A stretch of DNA of 64,000 nucleotides from positions 32,283,544 to 32,347,543 of the forward strand of contig OX457034.1 in NCBI GenBank assembly GCA_949752745.1, written 5' to 3'. Below the pieces are notes generated by a model. It made no database searches. It had not been told where the DNA came from and saw only the letters and a program-made list of their open reading frames with translations. Made by a program: the position numbers and the translations under genes. The stretch is from Protula sp. h YS-2021 (lineage: Eukaryota; Annelida; Polychaeta; Sabellida; Serpulidae). Positions 13,301 through 22,600 of this stretch are shown one piece after another. The first letter of the stretch is position 1. Each line of letters begins with the position of its first letter.

Positions 13301-14941
13301 CGCCCCACTCTAGCGCTATTACTCTTATATTTATGACTTCCTTAAAATCTAAGCGGTTATTGTTGCAAGATCAAAGATTTCAATTTAGTTCGTTCGTTGC
13401 ATAGACTGCACATCCTAGCTTTTATTTTAGTGTTAATGCATGTTTAACTGGCCAGTCGTTAACTGGTCAACCGTCAATGATGGATAATGGATTTACAGAC
13501 ATGTCTTGTTATATTTTCCATGTTGATCAAACCAACACAGGTTAAACAAGACCCAAACAGTCTGAGAAATCTGATAGATTCACAGCAGGTTATATACAAA
13601 TAGTGAAAATGGTTAATTTGGTGGATACGTTAAATTTTGAAAGTGGAATATCTTTAAAAGTATTGGTGATAGAGAGACGGGGATTTGACGAGGTGATATG
13701 GCGAATATGAATTATGTATGATCCAGTAGTGTTTTTAGGCCATTCTGAGCCCTTTAAATTGCACTTTTACAAAGGCAAAGTTTTCTACAGGCGAGTGTTA
13801 AATGAATGGTTTTAAGAACAGCGAGATAGTTTTTTTATAAATAGATTTGTCTATTTCTTAGTGATTGGATGAATGATCAGATCAGTCCTGGAAAAAACTT
13901 CACAATAACTATGTAACTGTTTGATATATTTTTTTAAAGTAAACCTTTGTAACCATATACATCCTTCATGTTACCAGTTACCAATACAAATATATGTAAT
14001 GTAAGAAGCTACTAAATTTCAACTTACAATTTAGATGTTTTCAGCATTTTATTTACAGTAGACTTTGTAAACCTAAATAATTAAAATGTACTTCTATTTC
14101 CAGCCGAGTGTGAGATGTGAGAAATAATTCTGGGGTTACGGTATATACCGCCAACAACTGGAAAAATAAAAATAAATCAAGGGGTAATGTCATTGAATGT
14201 GTGATTTGTTTTAAGAACTACAAAAAAGATGTATGTATTCCATAGGTAAAAATTGTAATTTATTTCTGCATACAAACAATATGTATTTGCACCAATTATC
14301 AACTCTAAAGAAATCAGGTATTACACATATACCACCGACAAAAATGAAAATCCTGTGACTTTCTCAGTGAATTTGTGATATGGTTCAAGAGTTAGAAAGG
14401 AATGTATGTATACCTTTAGTAAAATTTGAACTTTATTTCTGGATACAAGCAATCGGTAGCTGCAACAAGTATCAACAGAAACAAATCACCAGAAAACATT
14501 GATGTAAAAATTCAAAGGTCCAGTACATAATACGGCATATCCTCGTCTCGGACATTTGTCGTTGTCATGTATCTGCGCCGTATGTCGAATTATGCTGACA
14601 CAGTTGACGCCCCACTCTAGCGCTATTACTCTTATATTTATGACTTCCTTAAAATCTAAGCGGTTATTGTTGCAAGATCAAAGATTTCAATTTAGTTCGT
14701 TCGTTGCATAGACTGCACATCCTAGCTTTTATTTTAGTGTTAATGCATGTTTAACTGGCCAGTCGTTAACTGGTCAACCGTCAATGATGGATAATGGATT
14801 TACAGACATGTCTTGTTATATTTTCCATGTTGATCAAACCAACACAGGTTAAACAAGACCCAAACAGTCTGAGAAATCTGATAGATTCACAGCAGGTTAT
14901 ATACAATTCCAGTGACATTGAAAAATGGTGTGTAAAATTAC

Positions 14942-15015
14942 TGATAGAGAATTGAATTGGATAGAGCATTGGTTGGGTAAGCCGAAGGTCCCGAGTTCGA
15001 CTCCAGCTCGGGGCG
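14942..15015 (+). pseudogene. tRNA-Thr(GGT)-like pseudogene (SINE head, copy 1)
   Basis: The 3' two thirds fold approximately as a tRNA. The D-stem 3' strand is GAGC at 14964. The anticodon stem TTGGT/GCCGA (14969-14973, 14981-14985) pairs with two wobble pairs around a 7-nt loop TGGGTAA, giving anticodon GGT (threonine). The T-loop TTCGACT is at 14996. The expected T33 is G, only two of five T-stem pairs form, and the acceptor strands barely pair (TGATAGA versus TCGGGGC). It is therefore not a functional tRNA. The assignment to tRNA-Thr rests on the anticodon alone. Confidence 0.5.
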
Positions 15016-15276
15016 GCATGCAGGGAATTGACATTTGCTCAAATTGCCTTGGCTAAGCAAATACAGTAGATAAGATCACCTATGAAGGAATTTAAAGTTG
15101 ACGCCCACTTAGCGTTTCAGCCATCACTTAAAAAACATTTTAGAAAGAAGTTAGTTTGGGCATCGTCCAATGACTTTCTTTATTTGAGTTGCCAAAGTCA
15201 ATAAAATTATTTATTTTTAAACGATCAAAAGTTTCAGGGAGTGAACTCTGTAAAAAAAAAAAAAAAAAAAAAAAAA
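14942..15276 (+). mobile_element. SINE-like element, tRNA-derived head with A-tail (copy 1)
   Basis: Three parts in SINE order: a tRNA-like head (14942-15015), a ~235-bp body that I do not recognise, and a run of 25 A (15252-15276). SINEs of this design are transcribed by RNA polymerase III from boxes A and B in the tRNA-like head, and are retroposed by LINE proteins. Box B (AGTTCGACTCC, 14994-15004) is close to consensus, but box A is poor, so this copy is probably not active. No flanking target-site duplication could be found around the head and tail. It starts 35 bp inside the left border of the larger insert, so it may have been carried in with it. The body shares a short motif with the satellite (AGTTGACGCCCAC…TAGCG). 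Confidence 0.6.
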
Positions 15277-15479
15277 CATAGGTTTTGCCTGTAACACTTT
15301 GGTCCCTTTATATTCTATATTGATATTGAATGTTTCAAGTCAAACCGTAAACAAGAAGAAAAAAGTGTAAGCAACGCCTGTTTTGAAAGATTTACAATGC
15401 AGCAATAAATGTTGCAATCACTCACTTTTTCCCACACCACAATCCAATTCAGATGGGAAGGTATGTAGTTTATAAACAG
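15277..15479. other. AT-rich spacer inside insert copy 1
   Basis: Between the SINE A-tail and the GC-rich island. No ORF, RNA gene or repeat is recognised. On the minus strand AAAAAGTGAGTGATT (near 15428-15414) resembles a 5' splice donor (AAA|GTGAGT), but there is no supported exon to go with it. The same stretch lies at 31435-31637 in copy 2. Confidence 0.4.
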
Positions 15480-15735
15480 GCTCGAGCATCCATACAGATA
15501 GTGCTGTGCAGGTTATGGCAGTAATACAGTTGGCTGAAAGTTGGCTCGGGAGTGCGAGGGCGTAAGCGTTCCGGTGTTCTTCGGGACCCGGTGGATCGAG
15601 CTGGAACTCGGCTGTAGAAAGGCGAAAGGCGGCGTAAAACCCGCCCGGTATGCCGAAGCCCCGCCACTGACCAATGCACACTGTGGTTGATCATTGACGG
15701 TGGCTGGGGTGGCCGTATATACGTCAGGCTTCTGG
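15480..15735. other. GC-rich, CpG-containing island with overlapping open frames (copy 1)
   Basis: This ~250-bp stretch is clearly richer in G+C and CpG than the satellite and the rest of the insert. On the minus strand three overlapping frames stay open across it (87 codons at 15418-15681, 84 codons at 15513-15767, 74 codons at 15470-15694). Three open frames at once is what GC-rich DNA gives by chance, because stop codons are AT-rich. None of the translations has a domain I recognise. A CCAAT motif at 15671 (plus strand) and TATATA-type sequence around 15716 and 15748 would fit a promoter or captured gene fragment, but this is weak. Confidence 0.4.
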
Positions 15736-15990
15736 CAGCAAGCCATAATATATATCCTGCACTGCACGCTTCACTTTTTGTTTTTTTTTTACCTTTGATT
15801 ATGTTTTATTTTATCCAAGAGGTAGGTTATTGTTTCTACTTCATACAAAACTTATGCAAGATTTAATCATATTTTATTGCTGGTGCATGCACATAGAAGG
15901 CTCTAGAATATGCACAACAGTATCCCACACTCCTCTAGTATCGCTTGTTCAATGCTCTTTCAATCCAACTGGACAATCAAAAGCTGTGCG

Positions 15991-16028
15991 TCTCACACTT
16001 CTTGATCTCTCTCACACTGCTTGATCTC
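15991..16028 (+). repeat. 19-bp direct tandem duplication (copy 1)
   Basis: TCTCACACTTCTTGATCTC at 15991 is followed directly by TCTCACACTGCTTGATCTC at 16010, with one mismatch. A small slippage-type duplication just upstream of the ATG at 16036. Confidence 0.8.
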
Positions 16029-16035
16029 TTCAATC

Positions 16036-16140
16036 ATGGCATTCTACCTACGTCAGTTGCAGAGTTACTTCGGGATTGAAGGCACAGAGTACGATCGTTG
16101 TACCTTACTAAGATCGAGGATGTATATTCAGACACCGTAA
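16036..16140 (+). CDS. Possible 34-residue ORF of unknown function (copy 1)
   Basis: The ATG lies in CAATCATGGC, which has G at +4 but no purine at -3. The frame encodes 34 residues beginning MAFYLRQLQSYFGIEG and ends at TAA (16138-16140). It is hydrophilic to mixed, with no signal peptide or membrane segment. Codon usage looks more coding-like than the surrounding AT-rich DNA, and it lies ~300 bp downstream of the GC-rich island and ~145 bp upstream of an AATAAA motif (16284). It could be a micro-ORF, a first exon of a captured gene, or chance. I recognise no family. Confidence 0.15.
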   Translation: MAFYLRQLQSYFGIEGTEYDRCTLLRSRMYIQTP

Positions 16141-16698
16141 TATCATACTGAATTTTACTTCAGGTTTTAAACAAGTATTAAGTAGTCTTAAAACTGTTTG
16201 ATTTTACATACACCGTTTATAAGAGAATGACATTGAAGCATTAACTTTGGCCATTTTTTTCTATCTTAAACCATTTCAAAGAGAATAAAATACTCAGACA
16301 AAAGTACAGATGCTCAATAATCTTTCAGATCAAGGCAGATCGATGAACTTTCTAAAATACATAAACCTATTTTATTGCTAAACATTAAAATATCTGCAAT
16401 AAAGAAAATTTTAATGGTTATAAAAGTAAGATTGTAATGTGTGGATAAGTTTGTACAGTGTAGCTAAAGTGAAAAGGTGGTAGTAGAATTTGCAAAGTGG
16501 GGATACCTGCTTGACCTCTTCCGAGGATCATAATTTTAAAACTGATCTATGTGAAAATAAAAGAAGAAAGTTAATTTTCCTTGGAAAATAATAAAAAGTC
16601 AAATATATTGTACTTGCGATTGAAGAAAAATGGGCACGGTTGGGGAGAGGAAGAGCAAAGGAAGACGGATGTATGTAAATGTCTTGAGTAATAATGTG
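16141..16698. other. AT-rich right part of insert copy 1
   Basis: No gene is seen. It contains an AATAAA polyadenylation-type hexamer at 16284-16289 and an inverted repeat ATTTTCC-TT-GGAAAAT at 16574-16589. The last ~80 bp before the satellite junction is purine-rich on the plus strand (GGGGAGAGGAAGAGCAAAGG near 16643). The hairpin lies ~110 bp from the right end of the insert. It could be compared with Helitron-type 3' hairpins, but there is no CTRR terminus next to it. The equivalent stretch in copy 2 is 32298-32855 (AATAAA at 32441, inverted repeat at 32731-32746). Confidence 0.4.
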
Positions 16699-19600
16699 AA
16701 ATAGTGAAAGTGGTTAATTTGGTGGATAGGTTAAATTTTGAAAGTGGAATATCTTTAAAAGTATTGGTGATAGAGAGACGGGGATTTGACGAGGTGATAT
16801 GGCGAATATGAATTATGTATGATCCAGTAGTGTTTTTAGGCCATTCTGAGCCCTTTAAATTGCACTTTTACAAAGGCAAAGTTTTCTACAGGCGAGTGTT
16901 AAATGAATGGTTTTAAGAACAGCGAGATAGTTTTTTTATAAATAGATTTGTCTATTTCTTAGTGATTGGATGAATGATCAGATCAGTCCTGGAAAAAACT
17001 TCACAATAACTATGTAACTGTTTGATATATTTTTTTAAAGTAAACCTTTGTAACCATATACATCCTTCATGTTACCAGTTACCAAAACAAATATATGTAA
17101 TGTAAGAAGCTACTAAATTTCAACTTACAATTTAGATGTTTTCAGCATTTTATTTACAGTAGACTTTGTAAACCTAAATAATTAAAATGTACTTCTATTT
17201 CCAGCCGAGTGTGAGATGTGAGAAATAATTCTGGGGTTACGGTATATACCGCCAACAACTGGAAAAATAAAAATAAATCAAGGGGTAATGTCATTGAATG
17301 TGTGATTTGTTTTAAGAACTACAAAAAGATGTATGTATTCCATAGGTAAAAATTGTAATTTATTTCTGCATACAAACAATATGTATTTGCACCAATTATC
17401 AACTCTAAAGAAATCAGGTATTACACATATACCACCGACAAAAATGAAAATCCTGTGACTTTCTCAGTGAATTTGTGATATGGTTTAAGAGTTAGAAAGG
17501 AATGTATGTATACCTTTAGTAAAATTTGAACTTTATTTCTGGATACAAGCAATCGGTAGCTGCAACAAGTATCAACAGAAACAAATCACCAGAAAACATT
17601 GATGTAAAAATTCAAAGGTCCAGTACATAATACGGCATATCCTCGTCTCGGACATTTGTCGTTGTCATGTATCTGCGCCGTATGTCGAATTATGCTGACA
17701 CAGTTGACGCCCCACTCTAGCGCTATTACTCTTATATTTATGACTTCCTTAAAATCTAAGCGGTTATTGTTGCAAGATCAAAGATTTCAATTTAGTTCGT
17801 TCGTTGCATAGACTGCACATCCTAGCTTTTATTTTAGTGTTAATGCATGTTTAACTGGCCAGTCGTTAACTGGTCAACCGTCAATGATGGATAATGGATT
17901 TACAGACATGTCTTGTTATATTTTCCATGTTGATCAAACCAACACAGGTTAAACAAGACCCAAACAGTCTGAGAAATCTGATAGATTCACAGCAGGTTAT
18001 ATACAAATAGTGAAAATGGTTAATTTGGTGGATACGTTAAATTTTGAAAGTGGAATATCTTTAAAAGTATTGGTGATAGAGAGACGGGGATTTGACGAGG
18101 TGATATGGCGAATATGAATTATGTATGATCCAGTAGTGTTTTTAGGCCATTCTGAGCCCTTTAAATTGCACTTTTACAAAGGCAAAGTTTTCTACAGGCG
18201 AGTGTTAAATGAATGGTTTTAAGAACAGCGAGATAGTTTTTTTATAAATAGATTTGTCTATTTCTTAGTGATTGGATGAATGATCAGATCAGTCCTGGAA
18301 AAAACTTCACAATAACTATGTAACTGTTTGATATATTTTTTTAAAGTAAACCTTTGTAACCATATACATCCTTCATGTTACCAGTTACCAAAACAAATAT
18401 ATGTAATGTAAGAAGCTACTAAATTTCAACTTACAATTTAGATGTTTTCAGCATTTTATTTACAGTAGACTTTGTAAACCTAAATAATTAAAATGTACTT
18501 CTATTTCCAGCCGAGTGTGAGATGTGAGAAATAATTCTGGGGTTACGGTATATACCGCCAACAACTGGAAAAATAAAAATAAATCAAGGGGTAATGTCAT
18601 TGAATGTGTGATTTGTTTTAAGAACTACAAAAAGATGTATGTATTCCATAGGTAAAAATTGTAATTTATTTCTGCATACAAACAATATGTATTTGCACCA
18701 ATTATCAACTCTAAAGAAATCAGGTATTACACATATACCACCGACAAAAATGAAAATCCTGTGACTTTCTCAGTGAATTTGTGATATGGTTCAAGAGTTA
18801 GAAAGGAATGTATGTATACCTTTAGTAAAATTTGAACTTTATTTCTGGATACAAGCAATCGGTAGCTGCAACAAGTATCAACAGAAACAAATCACCAGAA
18901 AACATTGATGTAAAAATTCAAAGGTCCAGTACATAATACGGCATATCCTCGTCTCGGACATTTGTCGTTGTCATGTATCTGCGCCGTATGTCGAATTATG
19001 CTGACACAGTTGACGCCCCACTCTAGCGCTATTACTCTTATATTTATGACTTCCTTAAAATCTAAGCGGTTATTGTTGCAAGATCAAAGATTTCAATTTA
19101 GTTCGTTCGTTGCAGAGACTGCACATCCTAGCTTTTATTTTAGTGTTAATGCATGTTTAACTGGCCAGTCGTTAACTGGTCAACCGTCAATGATGGATAA
19201 TGGATTTACAGACATGTCTTGTTATATTTTCCATGTTGATCAAACCAACACAGGTTAAACAAGACCCAAACAGTCTGAGAAATCTGATAGATTCACAGCA
19301 GGTTATATACAAATAGTGAAAATGGTTAATTTGGTGGATACGTTAAATTTTGAAAGTGGAATATCTTTAAAAGTATTGGTGATAGAGAGACGGGGATTTG
19401 ACGAGGTGATATGGCGAATATGAATTATGTATGATCCAGTAGTGTTTTTAGGCCATTCTGAGCCCTTTAAATTGCACTTTTACAAAGGCAAAGTTTTCTA
19501 CAGGCGAGTGTTAAATGAATGGTTTTAAGAACAGCGAGATAGTTTTTTTATAAATAGATTTGTCTATTTCTTAGTGATTGGATGAATGATCAGATCAGTC

Positions 19601-22600
19601 CTGGAAAAAACTTCACAATAACTATGTAACTGTTTGATATATTTTTTTAAAGTAAACCTTTGTAACCATATACATCCTTCATGTTACCAGTTACCAAAAC
19701 AAATATATGTAATGTAAGAAGCTACTAAATTTCAACTTACAATTTAGATGTTTTCAGCATTTTATTTACAGTAGACTTTGTAAACCTAAATAATTAAAAT
19801 GTACTTCTATTTCCAGCCGAGTGTGAGATGTGAGAAATAATTCTGGGGTTACGGTATATACCGCCAACAACTGGAAAAATAAAAATAAATCAAGGGGTAA
19901 TGTCATTGAATGTGTGATTTGTTTTAAGAACTACAAAAAGATGTATGTATTCCATAGGTAAAAATTGTAATTTATTTCTGCATACAAACAATATGTATTT
20001 GCACCAATTATCAACTCTAAAGAAATCAGGTATTACACATATACCACCGACAAAAATGAAAATCCTGTGACTTTCTCAGTGAATTTGTGATATGGTTCAA
20101 GAGTTAGAAAGGAATGTATGTATACCTTTAGTAAAATTTGAACTTTATTTCTGGATACAAGCAATCGGTAGCTGCAACAAGTATCAACAGAAACAAATCA
20201 CCAGAAAACATTGATGTAAAAATTCAAAGGTCCAGTACATAATACGGCATATCCTCGTCTCGGACATTTGTCGTTGTCATGTATCTGCGCCGTATGTCGA
20301 ATTATGCTGACACAGTTGACGCCCCACTCTAGCGCTATTACTCTTATATTTATGACTTCCTTAAAATCTAAGCGGTTATTGTTGCAAGATCAAAGATTTC
20401 AATTTAGTTCGTTCGTTGCATAGACTGCACATCCTAGCTTTTATTTTAGTGTTAATGCATGTTTAACTGGCCAGTCGTTAACTGGTCAACCGTCAATGAT
20501 GGATAATGGATTTACAGACATGTCTTGTTATATTTTCCATGTTGATCAAACCAACACAGGTTAAACAAGACCCAAACAGTCTGAGAAATCTGATAGATTC
20601 ACAGCAGGTTATATACAAATAGTGAAAATGGTTAATTTGGTGGATACGTTAAATTTTGAAAGTGGAATATCTTTAAAAGTATTGGTGATAGAGAGACGGG
20701 GATTTGACGAGGTGATATGGCGAATATGAATTATGTATGATCCAGTAGTGTTTTTAGGCCATTCTGAGCCCTTTAAATTGCACTTTTACAAAGGCAAAGT
20801 TTTCTACAGGCGAGTGTTAAATGAATGGTTTTAAGAACAGCGAGATAGTTTTTTTATAAATAGATTTGTCTATTTCTTAGTGATTGGATGAATGATCAGA
20901 TCAGTCCTGGAAAAAACTTCACAATAACTATGTAACTGTTTGATATATTTTTTTAAAGTAAACCTTTGTAACCATATACATCCTTCATGTTACCAGTTAC
21001 CAAAACAAATATATGTAATGTAAGAAGCTACTAAATTTCAACTTACAATTTAGATGTTTTCAGCATTTTATTTACAGTAGACTTTGTAAACCTAAATAAT
21101 TAAAATGTACTTCTATTTCCAGCCGAGTGTGAGATGTGAGAAATAATTCTGGGGTTACGGTATATACCGCCAACAACTGGAAAAATAAAAATAAATCAAG
21201 GGGTAATGTCATTGAATGTGTGATTTGTTTTAAGAACTACAAAAAGATGTATGTATTCCATAGGTAAAAATTGTAATTTATTTCTGCATACAAACAATAT
21301 GTATTTGCACCAATTATCAACTCTAAAGAAATCAGGTATTACACATATACCACCGACAAAAATGAAAATCCTGTGACTTTCTCAGTGAATTTGTGATATG
21401 GTTCAAGAGTTAGAAAGGAATGTATGTATACCTTTAGTAAAATTTGAACTTTATTTCTGGATACAAGCAATCGGTAGCTGCAACAAGTATCAACAGAAAC
21501 AAATCACCAGAAAACATTGATGTAAAAATTCAAAGGTCCAGTACATAATACGGCATATCCTCGTCTCGGACATTTGTCGTTGTCATGTATCTGCGCCGTA
21601 TGTCGAATTATGCTGACACAGTTGACGCCCCACTCTAGCGCTATTACTCTTATATTTATGACTTCCTTAAAATCTAAGCGGTTATTGTTGCAAGATCAAA
21701 GATTTCAATTTAGTTCGTTCGTTGCATAGACTGCACATCCTAGCTTTTATTTTAGTGTTAATGCATGTTTAACTGGCCAGTCGTTAACTGGTCAACCGTC
21801 AATGATGGATAATGGATTTACAGACATGTCTTGTTATATTTTCCATGTTGATCAAACCAACACAGGTTAAACAAGACCCAAACAGTCTGAGAAATCTGAT
21901 AGATTCACAGCAGGTTATATACAAATAGTGAAAATGGTTAATTTGGTGGATACGTTAAATTTTGAAAGTGGAATATCTTTAAAAGTATTGGTGATAGAGA
22001 GACGGGGATTTGACGAGGTGATATGGCGAATATGAATTATGTATGATCCAGTAGTGTTTTTAGGCCATTCTGAGCCCTTTAAATTGCACTTTTACAAAGG
22101 CAAAGTTTTCTACAGGCGAGTGTTAAATGAATGGTTTTAAGAACAGCGAGATAGTTTTTTTATAAATAGATTTGTCTATTTCTTAGTGATTGGATGAATG
22201 ATCAGATCAGTCCTGGAAAAAACTTCACAATAACTATGTAACTGTTTGATATATTTTTTTAAAGTAAACCTTTGTAACCATATACATCCTTCATGTTACC
22301 AGTTACCAAAACAAATATATGTAATGTAAGAAGCTACTAAATTTCAACTTACAATTTAGATGTTTTCAGCATTTTATTTACAGTAGACTTTGTAAACCTA
22401 AATAATTAAAATGTACTTCTATTTCCAGCCGAGTGTGAGATGTGAGAAATAATTCTGGGGTTACGGTATATACCGCCAACAACTGGAAAAATAAAAATAA
22501 ATCAAGGGGTAATGTCATTGAATGTGTGATTTGTTTTAAGAACTACAAAAAGATGTATGTATTCCATAGGTAAAAATTGTAATTTATTTCTGCATACAAA

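Larger units (their letters stand above)
1..14906 (+). repeat. 1306-bp satellite array, segment 1
   Basis: Head-to-tail copies of one AT-rich 1306-bp monomer. Copies begin (using the GAATTTGTGATATGG motif as origin) at 1, 1307, 2613, 3920, 5226, 6532, 7838, 9144, 10450, 11756, 13062 and 14369; the last is cut after 538 bp by the insert at 14907. Two copies are 1307 bp long: the copy at 2613 has an extra T in the T-run near 3380, and the copy at 13062 has an extra A near 14221. Copies differ from one another at only a few positions. Variants shared by neighbours include C for A at 1581 and 2887, and TAGTAATT instead of TAGTGATT in the first two copies. All frames are broken by stops common to nearly every copy, so I see no gene. 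The array continues beyond the left edge. Confidence 0.98.
14907..16698. mobile_element. Non-satellite insert, copy 1 (1792 bp, composite)
   Basis: The satellite sequence stops after monomer position 538 (…TATACAA) and resumes at 16699 with AAATAGTG, so the target AA is present on both sides. This could be a 2-bp target duplication or junction microhomology. The insert starts TTCCAGTGACATTG and ends GAGTAATAATGTG, with no terminal inverted repeats that I can see. From left to right it holds a SINE-like element with an A-tail, ~200 bp of AT-rich DNA, a GC-rich island, a 19-bp tandem duplication, a 34-codon ORF, an AATAAA motif and ~400 bp of AT-rich DNA with nothing recognised apart from a small hairpin. 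No transposase, reverse transcriptase or Rep/helicase is encoded, so it must have been mobilised in trans or introduced by recombination. Confidence 0.85.

Noticed and set aside
14781..14969. 62-codon minus-strand frame across the satellite/insert border (also 30941-31129)
   Set aside because: It crosses an insertion junction, so it is an accident of the fusion, and it appears twice only because the insert was duplicated.
14942..15015. Functional tRNA-Thr gene
   Set aside because: No T33, a broken T-stem and a nearly unpaired acceptor stem; better explained as a SINE head.
15592..15616. GC-island stretch CGAGCTGGAACTCGG resembling the reverse complement of the tRNA-like T-arm
   Set aside because: The ~15-bp similarity needs a 5-bp deletion and does not extend on either side, so it is probably chance.
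15418..15767. Minus-strand frames of 87, 84 and 74 codons in the GC-rich island (also 31576-31925)
   Set aside because: Three mutually overlapping frames in GC-rich DNA cannot all be genes, and none has a recognisable domain. Described under the island instead of being called as genes.
14907..16698. Insert as a complete Helitron or DNA transposon
   Set aside because: No TC…CTRR termini at the borders, no terminal inverted repeats and no transposition protein; left as an unclassified composite insert.
18962..19258. 98-codon plus-strand open frame in one monomer
   Set aside because: It exists only because T is changed to G at 19115, removing a TAG present in all other copies that I compared. 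It also has no ATG at its start. A chance opening of non-coding satellite.
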